From Gammaproteobacteria bacterium (lineage in GTDB: Bacteria; Pseudomonadota; Gammaproteobacteria; Porifericomitales; Porifericomitaceae): DNA of 6,098 bases. The DNA lies in assembly GCA_028817255.1 (NCBI GenBank), contig JAPPQA010000094.1:1-6098 (forward strand). Reading direction: 5' to 3'. The notes under the pieces are model-generated. The model was not told the origin of the DNA. It searched no databases and saw only the letters and a list, made by a program, of their open reading frames with translations. Shown here piece after piece: positions 1 through 5,368 of this stretch; position 1 is the first letter of the stretch, and each line of letters begins with the position of its first letter. The position numbers and the translations under genes were made by a program.

Positions 1-115
1 CCTGGGCATCTCCTGGCCCGAAGGCCGCGTAAATGCCGTATGGTCAACGAAAGGCCCTGCCCGAAGACTCGGAATAGGACATTACTGCTTTGGGCTTACA
101 CTTTCTGGGGGACTG

Positions 116-144
116 TTGACACCTGCCCGCAACTTTTCCAAAAT
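116..144 (+). promoter_or_regulatory. Sigma-70-type promoter for the coiled-coil gene
   Basis: A perfect -35 hexamer TTGACA (116-121) is followed after exactly 17 bases by CAAAAT (139-144), which matches 4 of 6 bases of the -10 consensus. Transcription would begin near 151. That leaves a leader of about 40 bases carrying the AGGAGG site at 181-186. The call is by motif and spacing only. Confidence 0.55.
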
Positions 145-180
145 GCTTCTTATTGTTCGAAAGGAATCGCGCAAGAAGCC

Positions 181-186
181 AGGAGG
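181..186 (+). promoter_or_regulatory. Ribosome binding site deciding the start at 192
   Basis: AGGAGG lies 5 bases before ATG 192. The frame is open further upstream to a TTG at 153, but that codon would sit at the predicted transcript start and has no binding site. ATG 192 is therefore the start. Confidence 0.8.
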
Positions 187-191
187 CCGCA

Positions 192-767
192 ATGGGAAAC
201 GCAACAGCTATGAAGGAACCTGCCGCATTCGATACGCTCGCCGCCGCCAATGACTTGCAGGAGGCGGGCTTCGACCGCAAACAGTCGGAGGGGCTGGCCA
301 AGATCGTTGCCAGGATCGCCCTGACGCTCCAATCGGATTTATCCCACCTGGAAAAGAACCAGGCCCTGGCGATCAAAGAGGGTATCGCCACAGCGATGGC
401 GGAGACCAGAACCCAGCGCACGATCATGTATGGCGCTTTTCTGCCCATTCAACTGGCGCTGTTGATCCTCATGATAACGATGGCGGGCTTTGTCATGAGC
501 CTCAGCGCGAAGGTGAATACGCTTGATACCCGTATGACCCTGGTCGAGACTCGTGTGAGCGGTCTTGAGACCCGCATGGACGGTCTTGAGACCCGTATGG
601 ACGGTCTTGAGACCCGCATGGACGGTCTTGAGGCCCGTATGGACAGTCTTGAGGCTAGCATGGGCAGTCTTGAGGCTAGCATAGGCGGTCTTGAGACCCT
701 TATACTCAAGATCGGCGAGGATGTGGCCGAAATCAAGGCGCTCGGTTCCAAACGGTCGGGCGGTTAG
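192..767 (+). CDS. Membrane-anchored coiled-coil protein, DUF1640/CCDC90-like N-terminus
   Basis: This 191-residue protein has no known catalytic motif and is probably a structural or tethering membrane protein. Residues 13-40 (FDTL..., then EAGFDRKQSEGLA) resemble the opening of DUF1640/CCDC90-like proteins, where a short 'FDT...L..AGF...QA..' signature leads into a coil. A charged helical stretch follows. A single strongly hydrophobic segment lies at about 78-104. From about 107 to 172 the chain is a regular heptad coil of the form LETRMDG, then a short tail ending KALGSKRSGG. In typical DUF1640 proteins, as I recall them, the coil precedes a C-terminal membrane helix; here a long extra coil follows the helix. 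The start is ATG 192, set by AGGAGG five bases upstream. The gene is single, with its own promoter at 116-144 and a 199-base gap before the next gene's frame. That it is a real gene is fairly sure; the family label is from memory of the motif and moderately sure. Confidence 0.8.
   Translation: MGNATAMKEPAAFDTLAAANDLQEAGFDRKQSEGLAKIVARIALTLQSDLSHLEKNQALAIKEGIATAMAETRTQRTIMYGAFLPIQLALLILMITMAGFVMSLSAKVNTLDTRMTLVETRVSGLETRMDGLETRMDGLETRMDGLEARMDSLEASMGSLEASIGGLETLILKIGEDVAEIKALGSKRSGG
561..707 (+). repeat. 21-bp tandem repeat, seven units, coding for coil heptads
   Basis: Units begin at 561, 582, 603, 624, 645, 666 and 687, each starting (G/A)GTCTTGAG. The first three differ from one another only at one C/T position, the fourth by one further base, and the last three are more diverged (GAGGCTAGC variants). 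Two older, degraded units can be traced at about 519 and 540. Each unit encodes one heptad (GLETRMD, GLEARMD, SLEASMG and so on). Gain or loss of units would keep the frame and change only the coil length. Confidence 0.9.
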
Positions 768-928
768 CGGAGGCCGGGGATACCGGGGGGACCCGAATAC
801 GGGAAGTCGCTCCAGCAACTGTGAGCGGGCGTAATCGCGCCGTGTCAGCCTTGCCCCGGTTGTCGGCCCCGCTCTGTCGTGCCGGCCTTTGTCAGAATTG
901 TCGCTGCGGCTACGGGGCGCGTTGGCGA

Positions 929-958
929 TTGACTGCCTCCAGCACCGGCAAGGATAAT
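929..958 (+). promoter_or_regulatory. Sigma-70-type promoter for the acuI-leuC-leuD unit
   Basis: TTGACT (929-934) and GATAAT (953-958) are each 5 of 6 matches to consensus and are separated by 18 bases. Transcription should start close to 965. This makes the upstream ATG at 967 essentially leaderless and favours the ATG at 985. No operator-like palindrome or leucine-rich leader peptide was seen around it. Confidence 0.6.
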
Positions 959-974
959 CCCGCGCCATGAGCGC

Positions 975-980
975 GGGGAG
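975..980 (+). promoter_or_regulatory. Ribosome binding site favouring start 985
   Basis: GGGGAG lies 4 bases before ATG 985. The competing ATG 967 has only a weak AAGGA at 951-955, which overlaps the predicted -10 element and so would not be in the transcript. Confidence 0.5.
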
Positions 981-984
981 CGAC

Positions 985-2004
985 ATGCGGGAATTCCCGG
1001 TCTTTCGCATTCGCCGGCAGGACGGCAAGGTTGCGGGGCGCGTGGAGGACGTGGCCCTGGACGATCTGTCCCCTGGCGAGGTGGTGATTCGCGCCTGCTG
1101 GTCTTCAGTGAATTACAAGGACGCCCTGGCGGCCACGGGCGCCAACAGGATTATCCGCGAGTTCCCCCGGGTGGGTGGGATTGACGTGGCCGGGCGGGTG
1201 GAGCTTTCTTCGGCTGCGGAATTTCGTCCGGGCGACCAAGTGCTGGCGACCGGCTACGACATGGGGGTGGCACACGACGGCGGCTATGCGCATTTCGTGC
1301 GTCTCCCGGCGTCTTGGGTCATCCCTCTGCCGGATGGTATGAGCATGCGCCAGGCCATGGCGCTGGGCACCGCGGGTTTTACCGTGGCCCTGTGTGTGCA
1401 GCGCCTGGAAGAGAACGGACAGCAGCCGGCGGCCGGGCCTGTCGCCGTGACCGGTGCCAGCGGCGGGGTCGGCAGCCTGGCGGTGGCCATTCTGTCTCGC
1501 CTGGGTTATGAGGTGTGCGCGATTAGCGCTAAGCCTGAGGCCCGGGATTACCTGGTCTCGCTGGGGGCGGCGGAGGTGATCGATCGCCGCTCCCTGGACC
1601 TGGGCCGGCGGCCCCTGGAGAAGGGCCGTTGGGGCGGCGCGTTGGACAACGTAGGCGGCGAGATGCTCTCCTGGTTGACGCGCAGCACGCGGCCCTGGGG
1701 GAACGTCGTCGCTGTGGGTTTGGCCGGCGGCAGCGAGTTGCAGACTACGGTGATGCCCTTTATTCTGCGCGGCGTCGCGTTGCTGGGCGTGAGCGCCGCC
1801 GACTGTCCGCTTCGTTACCGCCGCCCGCTGTGGGGGCGCCTGGCCAGCGACCTGGCTCCGACAGGACTGGACCGGATCGCGCATGCGGAAACCACCCTGG
1901 AAGGGCTGCCGCGGATCTTCGAGGCGATGCTCCGCGGCGAGGCGACGGGACGCACCCTGGTGCGGCTGGCGGCGGACGCGGGAGCAGGACAGCGGGGTAC
2001 TTGA
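985..2004 (+). CDS. acuI: YhdH/AcuI-family acryloyl-CoA reductase (NADPH), MDR superfamily
   Basis: The predicted product is a 339-residue zinc-free medium-chain oxidoreductase. Characterised AcuI/YhdH enzymes reduce acryloyl-CoA to propionyl-CoA with NADPH, clearing a toxic electrophile. Family signatures appear in order: SSVNYKDAL (40-48), GGIDVAG (64-70), DGGYAHF (98-104), the Rossmann nucleotide motif VTGASGGVGS (155-164), TTVMPFILRGV (254-264) and the closing GRTLVRL (322-328). Up to that point it parallels E. coli YhdH; a tail of about 11 residues follows. The start is taken at 985 because of the promoter position, the GGGGAG site, and the fit to the E. coli N-terminus. ATG 967 would add six residues. 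The stop (2002-2004) lies 20 bases before leuC, so co-transcription is likely. Family assignment is sure; the exact substrate is inferred, and another enoyl-CoA or quinone substrate is possible. Confidence 0.9.
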   Translation: MREFPVFRIRRQDGKVAGRVEDVALDDLSPGEVVIRACWSSVNYKDALAATGANRIIREFPRVGGIDVAGRVELSSAAEFRPGDQVLATGYDMGVAHDGGYAHFVRLPASWVIPLPDGMSMRQAMALGTAGFTVALCVQRLEENGQQPAAGPVAVTGASGGVGSLAVAILSRLGYEVCAISAKPEARDYLVSLGAAEVIDRRSLDLGRRPLEKGRWGGALDNVGGEMLSWLTRSTRPWGNVVAVGLAGGSELQTTVMPFILRGVALLGVSAADCPLRYRRPLWGRLASDLAPTGLDRIAHAETTLEGLPRIFEAMLRGEATGRTLVRLAADAGAGQRGT

Positions 2005-2024
2005 GCGAATACGACGGTTCGGCG

Positions 2025-3458
2025 ATGGCCTCTACTTTGTACGACAAACTCTGGGACTCGCATCTCGTCTGCGAACTGGCCGACGGGGACGCGCTCATTT
2101 ATATAGACCGCCACCTCATCCACGAGGTTACTTCGCCGCAAGCCTTTGCCGGTCTGCGCGCCGCCGGTCGCCGCCCCTGGCGCCCGGATGCCGCCCTCGC
2201 TGTTGCCGACCATAGCGTCCCTACCACCGCCGACCGCGCCCATGTGCGCGACCTGGTCGCGCGGCGACAGCTGGAGGCACTGAAGCACAACTGCGCCGAG
2301 ACCGGGATCAGGCGCTTCGGTCTGCGGGACCCTCGCCAGGGGATCGTACACGTCGTCGGTCCCGAGCACGGCGCCTGCTTGCCCGGCATGACTATCGTCT
2401 GCGGCGACTCGCACACTTCCACCAACGGCGCCTTGGGCGCCCTTGCCTTCGGCATCGGCACTTCCGAGGTGGAGCACGTGCTCGCCACGCAGTGCCTGCA
2501 ACTTCGCAAGGCGGACAACATGCAGGTGTGTGTGGAGGGCGAGTTGGGACTGGGGGTCACCGCAAAGGACATCGTCCTGGCGATCATCGGGCGCATCGGC
2601 ACAGCGGGCGGTGCGGGCCATGCGCTGGAATACGCGGGCGGTACGGTCCGCGCGCTGTCCATGGAAGGGCGCATGACTCTGTGCAACATGAGTATTGAGG
2701 CCGGTGCCCGCGCCGGCATGGTCGCGGTGGACGAGAAGACGCTTGATTATGTGCGTGGTCGCCCCGCCGCCCCCCGGGGACGCCTCTGGGAGCAAGCGGC
2801 GGAGGCCTGGAGCGGTCTGCACAGCGACCCGGGGGCGCACTTTCATCGGACGCACCGGTTGGATGCCGGCGACATCGAGCCCCAGGTAACGTGGGGTACT
2901 TCTCCGGAGATGGTCGCCCCGGTGGGAGCCTGCGTGCCGGACCCCGCCGCGGAGCCGGACGCTACCCGGCGCCAGGCTATGCAACGCGCGTTGGAGTACA
3001 TGGATTTGACTCCCGGCACGCCCATCTCCTCGATCTCCGTGGACCGGGTTTTCCTTGGCTCCTGCACCAACTCCCGCATTGAGGACCTGCGGGCCGCCGC
3101 CGCCGTGGTCCGGGGCCGGCGGGTGGCCGGCAACGTAAGCCAGGCTCTGGTGGTCCCCGGTTCCGGGCGGGTCAAGCGTCAGGCAGAGGAAGAAGGGTTG
3201 GCCAGGGTTTTCGTGGATGCCGGCTTCGAGTGGCGCGAGGCTGGCTGCTCCATGTGCCTGGGGATGAACCCGGATCGTCTGCTCCCCGGTGAGCGTTGCG
3301 CTTCCACCTCCAACCGCAATTTCGAGGGGCGGCAGGGGCGGGGAGGGCGTACGCATCTCGTAAGCCCGCCGATGGCGGCGGCGGCCGCGGTGGCGGGGCG
3401 CCTGGTGGACGTGCGCGAGTTGGCGCCGCCGCCCGCGGGTTCGGCCACGCCTCATTAA
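2025..3458 (+). CDS. leuC: 3-isopropylmalate dehydratase, large subunit
   Basis: With LeuD this 477-residue subunit forms the cytoplasmic [4Fe-4S] isomerase that converts 2-isopropylmalate to 3-isopropylmalate in leucine synthesis. The length is close to E. coli LeuC (466). The three cluster cysteines are present: C347 in GSCTNSRIEDLR and C408/C411 in GCSMCLGMN. Other hallmarks are YIDRHLIHEVTSPQAF near the N-terminus, CGDSHTS at 126-132, GTSEVEHVLATQ, SMEGRMTLCNM, QVTWGTSPEMV, and GERCASTSNRNFEGRQGRGG near the C-terminus. ATG 2025 matches the family start (MASTLYDKLW versus MAKTLYEKLF); the frame is open far upstream, but that part is antiparallel noise over acuI. A TTG at 2001 overlapping the acuI stop is an alternative. 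No good ribosome binding site precedes 2025, suggesting coupling to acuI translation. Residue N134 replaces the usual histidine of the 'THGAFG' stretch. The assignment is very sure. Confidence 0.97.
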   Translation: MASTLYDKLWDSHLVCELADGDALIYIDRHLIHEVTSPQAFAGLRAAGRRPWRPDAALAVADHSVPTTADRAHVRDLVARRQLEALKHNCAETGIRRFGLRDPRQGIVHVVGPEHGACLPGMTIVCGDSHTSTNGALGALAFGIGTSEVEHVLATQCLQLRKADNMQVCVEGELGLGVTAKDIVLAIIGRIGTAGGAGHALEYAGGTVRALSMEGRMTLCNMSIEAGARAGMVAVDEKTLDYVRGRPAAPRGRLWEQAAEAWSGLHSDPGAHFHRTHRLDAGDIEPQVTWGTSPEMVAPVGACVPDPAAEPDATRRQAMQRALEYMDLTPGTPISSISVDRVFLGSCTNSRIEDLRAAAAVVRGRRVAGNVSQALVVPGSGRVKRQAEEEGLARVFVDAGFEWREAGCSMCLGMNPDRLLPGERCASTSNRNFEGRQGRGGRTHLVSPPMAAAAAVAGRLVDVRELAPPPAGSATPH

Positions 3459-3466
3459 CCGGCAAT

Positions 3467-3491
3467 GGTCCAATGAACCGCTCATTGGTCC
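3467..3491 (+). promoter_or_regulatory. Hairpin in the leuC-leuD gap
   Basis: CCAATGA (3470-3476) and TCATTGG (3482-3488) form a perfect 7-bp stem around a 5-base loop. Two further G-C pairs lie outside a T/T mismatch. It occupies most of the 51-base gap between leuC and leuD. There is no T-run after it, so it is not an intrinsic terminator. It could stabilise one cistron's message or affect leuD translation. The structure is seen directly; the role is inferred. Confidence 0.5.
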
Positions 3492-3509
3492 CGTAACGGC
3501 CCCATACCT

Positions 3510-4211
3510 ATGCCCAAGATGTGCCCCTTCGTTCCCTTCGCCGGCTTGGTAGTTCCGCTGGACCGGCCCAGCGTGGACACCGATGCGATCATCCCCAAGC
3601 AATATCTTCTCTCGATCCGCCGTAGCGGTTTCGGCCCGTATCTATTCGACGACTGGCGCTACCTGGAACCTGGAGTCCTGGATCAGGATCCGGGTAGCCG
3701 CCGCCTGAACCCCGAGTTTGTGCTCAACCGTTCCCGCTACCGCGGTGCCGAGATCCTGCTCGCCAGGGAGAATTATGGTTGCGGCTCTTCCCGGGAACAT
3801 GCGGTGTGGGCCATGTTGGACTATGGCTTCCGGGCCGTGCTGGCGCCCTCCTTTGCCGACATCTTCTACGACAACGCCTACCGGAACGGCCTGTTGCCCG
3901 TTTTGCTGGAAGCGGCTGTCGTAGAGCGGCTGTTCGGCCAGGTGTCGGAGAACGAGGGCTATCGTCTGGAGATAGACCTGGAGCGGCAATCGGCGGTCAC
4001 CCCCGACGGCGAGAGGCTGCCCTTCGAGATCGCCCCTGGCATTAAGCAGCGGTTGTTGCGGGGGTGGGACGACATTTCCATTAGCCTGCAACAAGCGGAA
4101 CGCATCCGTGCCTACGAAGAGCGCCGGCGCTGCGAGGCACCGTGGCTATACTCGCCCGCCGCCTGTGCGAATTCTTCCCCTGACCAGGGACCAGGGGGTA
4201 GCCTCGGATGA
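3510..4211 (+). CDS. leuD: 3-isopropylmalate dehydratase, small subunit
   Basis: This 233-residue subunit pairs with LeuC and supplies the swivelling domain that closes the isopropylmalate active site. Diagnostic motifs are SVDTDAIIPKQYL (21-33), the substrate-recognition stretch LLARENYGCGSSREHA (83-98), APSFADIF (112-119), NGLLPV (126-131) and GWDDISISLQ (185-194). The chain aligns with Pseudomonas-type LeuD as far as the PWLY near 211-214. The last 19 residues, rich in S, P and G, are extra; the family is usually about 200-215 residues. The start is ATG 3510 or ATG 3519; both fit the family and neither has a recognisable ribosome binding site. It lies 51 bases after leuC and is the last gene of the unit: leuB does not follow, and a tRNA on the other strand comes next. 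Function is very sure, the exact start less so. Confidence 0.95.
   Translation: MPKMCPFVPFAGLVVPLDRPSVDTDAIIPKQYLLSIRRSGFGPYLFDDWRYLEPGVLDQDPGSRRLNPEFVLNRSRYRGAEILLARENYGCGSSREHAVWAMLDYGFRAVLAPSFADIFYDNAYRNGLLPVLLEAAVVERLFGQVSENEGYRLEIDLERQSAVTPDGERLPFEIAPGIKQRLLRGWDDISISLQQAERIRAYEERRRCEAPWLYSPAACANSSPDQGPGGSLG
4177..4197. other. Inverted repeat in the leuD 3' tail
   Basis: CCCCTG (4177-4182) can pair with CAGGGG (4192-4197) across a 9-base loop, inside the extra C-terminal codons of leuD. No T-run follows on either strand, so it does not qualify as an intrinsic terminator. No better terminator was found between leuD and the convergent tRNA gene. Confidence 0.35.
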
Positions 4212-4218
4212 ATAGGGT

Positions 4219-4266
4219 CAGAGTGAATGGGCGCCAGAGTGAATGGGCGCCAGAATAAATGGGCGA
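4219..4266 (-). repeat. Three 16-bp tandem units extending from the tRNA-Val 3' end
   Basis: On the plus strand CAGAGTGAATGGGCGC occurs at 4219-4234 and again, identically, at 4235-4250. A third copy at 4251-4266 reads CAGAATAAATGGGCGA and matches at 13 of 16 bases. The last seven bases of the third copy (4260-4266) are the discriminator and acceptor stem of the tRNA gene. Read in the tRNA direction, the acceptor 3' end plus its first downstream bases has therefore been copied twice more. The array begins 8 bases after the leuD stop. Confidence 0.85.
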
Positions 4267-4331
4267 TGTTGGGATTGAACCAACGACCTCTGCCGTGTGA
4301 AGGCAGCGCTCTCCCACTGAGCTAATCGCCC
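4260..4331 (-). tRNA. tRNA-Val, anticodon CAC
   Basis: The reverse complement folds as a standard 72-base tRNA. Acceptor GGGCGAT pairs with ATCGCCC, and the discriminator is A. The D arm is GCTC/GAGC with a short 7-base loop containing GG. The anticodon stem CTGCC/GGCAG encloses the loop TTCACAC, giving anticodon CAC, which reads the valine codon GTG. The T arm is GTTGG/CCAAC with loop TTCAATC. The bases after the discriminator are TTT, so CCA is not encoded and must be added by nucleotidyltransferase; many gammaproteobacterial tRNA genes do encode it. The gene lies 55 bases downstream of the 4387-4869 gene on the same strand and could be read through from it. No convincing promoter of its own or T-run terminator was seen. 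Confidence 0.95.
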
Positions 4332-4386
4332 GTTTCGGTGCCGCTTTTGTCTTGTCAGCCTCTGCGCGGCGGGCGTTGCGCCGGCC

Positions 4387-4869
4387 TTATTTGTCGTTCC
4401 GGGGGACGGGACATCCCCCGGAGCTTCGGCATCGCTCCGTCTCCATTCGGAGTTGCTCCAGATCCGACCGGATACCGTCCAGGCCGGCGGTTATCTCCTG
4501 ACGCAAATCGGTGGCAATCCTGAGGTGTGTCGCAGGCATTTCGTCCAGCTGGGCGCTCAGTTCCGTAATGTTGCTTCCCAGGGCTCGCAGCTCTTCGCGC
4601 AGGGCGTTCGCTTCGGTGCCTGCTTGCCGTTGCTTGGCTTCGAGTTGCGCCAGCTGGGTGCGCAACTCGTCAACGCCCGGATCCGCGGCGGTCGTCAGGA
4701 TGGATGCGATCAGCAAAATGGCGCCAACGGCGGCAAGCCCGCCCCCGGCCGCGCCCAGTTGCCGATGGCGCACATAGGCCCAGCATACCGCCAACAACGT
4801 GACGCTGCCCAGGAAGATGCCCGCTGCCACCGCGATGTCCGCGAAAACCATACCTGCCATTCCGTTCAT
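4387..4869 (-). CDS. Small membrane protein with C-terminal coiled coil, function unknown
   Basis: I do not recognise the family. The 160-residue product has two hydrophobic segments at about 8-33 and 38-60, joined by a short basic turn (RHRQ), so both ends should face the same side of the membrane. Residues 66-145 are a charged, heptad-patterned helix with repeated leucines, likely a coiled coil that mediates self-association or tethering. The tail has two cysteines (C147, C153) in ERCRSSGGCP, which could form a disulphide or bind metal. ATG 4869 is chosen because GGGAGGG (4876-4882 on this strand) sits 6 bases upstream; internal methionines at residues 4 and 7 are poorer. The gene is convergent with leuD and upstream of tRNA-Val. 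A 12-bp tandem repeat and a -10 candidate lie in front of it. Existence is fairly sure, function unknown; an antisense reading of the same stretch has no start signal or domain. Confidence 0.8.
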   Translation of the reverse strand: MNGMAGMVFADIAVAAGIFLGSVTLLAVCWAYVRHRQLGAAGGGLAAVGAILLIASILTTAADPGVDELRTQLAQLEAKQRQAGTEANALREELRALGSNITELSAQLDEMPATHLRIATDLRQEITAGLDGIRSDLEQLRMETERCRSSGGCPVPRNDK

Positions 4870-4893
4870 GTTTTACCCTCCCGCAATCTCCAG

Positions 4894-4929
4894 CCGCCGC
4901 TGACCCCGCCGCTGACCCACCCGCTGAAC
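4894..4929 (-). repeat. 12-bp tandem repeat in the leader of the 4387-4869 gene
   Basis: On the plus strand CCGCCGCTGACC is present twice without change (4894-4905, 4906-4917), followed by a diverged third copy, CACCCGCTGAAC (4918-4929). On the gene's strand this is a GGTCAGCGGCGG array within the predicted untranslated leader, ending about 11 bases before the GGGAGGG site. Confidence 0.75.
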
Positions 4930-4981
4930 GTTCCCGTTACGTAGTCTGGCGCTCGCCGAGGCTGTAAGACCGTAGCGCGGC

Positions 4982-4987
4982 AGTATA
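4982..4987 (-). promoter_or_regulatory. Candidate -10 element (TATACT) for the 4387-4869 gene
   Basis: On the minus strand TGTTATACTGCC contains TATACT, 5 of 6 to consensus, with a T-G two bases further upstream. No good -35 hexamer lies 16-18 bases before it. Transcription would start near 4975, leaving a leader of about 105 bases that carries the 12-bp repeat. Confidence 0.35.
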
Positions 4988-5356
4988 ACAGATTCCTGCG
5001 CCGGGGCTGTAGAGCGCTGAGGTCTGCGCATGCATAATGACGCTCGGGATGGTGTGGAGGGGTATTTTAAGGGCAGGGCATCTCCAGGGAATGGGAGTTA
5101 AAGCATCCGTCAAGCCGCCAATATTCAGTGAAAAGCGTTCACAGGCCGGCGAACGGCAAGTCTTCGCGGTAGTCCGCGAAGGGTTCTCGCACGGTGGGGT
5201 GAAAGCGCCGGCCGCGGGGATTCCTGTTCCGGGGGATAGGCTGTTGGCGCTGCGATGCGGGCACAGCGGCTGTAGTAGTATAAGCATGTTCGGGGATATG
5301 TCCGGCGCCTGGGGGGGAGGGGAGGCCGGGCATGGATTGGGTCTGACGGGCAGCAA
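4988..5356. other. Long intergenic stretch without a convincing gene
   Basis: A plus-strand frame runs from ATG 5037 to 5372 (111 codons) and overlaps the next start as ATGA. Its third-position G+C is only about local average, it has no ribosome binding site, and its end is glycine-rich low-complexity sequence, so I do not call it a gene. The most structured part is the hairpin pair at 5145-5181. Two G-rich runs occur at 5310-5330. The stretch could be a repeat element, a structured RNA or regulatory DNA; the sequence alone does not say which. Confidence 0.4.
5145..5181. other. Two adjacent hairpins
   Basis: GCCG/CGGC (5145-5148, 5154-5157) encloses 5 bases. Five bases... no more than a 4-base spacer later, CTTCGCGG (5162-5169) and CCGCGAAG (5174-5181) form a perfect 8-bp stem around TAGT. 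Neither strand shows a T-run after the stems, so these are not standard terminators. Confidence 0.6.
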
Positions 5357-5368
5357 AGAGGCGGCAAT

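Noticed and set aside
5..37. Hairpin with GGCAT/ATGCC outer and GGCC/GGCC inner stems as a terminator
   Set aside because: It has a large internal loop and no T-run. The preceding gene, if any, is outside the window and cannot be identified.
44..448. Minus-strand frame of 134 codons
   Set aside because: It is antisense to the coiled-coil gene and its promoter, with no ribosome binding site and no recognisable domain.
561..707. CRISPR-like direct repeats
   Set aside because: The units are contiguous with no spacers and translate as clean heptads of a coiled coil, so this is a coding tandem repeat.
1629..2024. N-terminal extension of LeuC upstream of 2025
   Set aside because: It overlaps acuI in another frame, reads as arginine-rich noise, and LeuC proteins begin at the MASTLYDKLW equivalent.
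3473..3496. Seven-codon frame (MNRSLVP) between leuC and leuD as a leader peptide
   Set aside because: It has no binding site, lies inside the hairpin and has a single leucine, so there is no case for attenuation.
1815..3602. A 595-codon open frame on the minus strand
   Set aside because: It lies antisense to leuC, has proline/histidine/arginine-rich noise composition and no domain. Long antisense frames are common in GC-rich genes.
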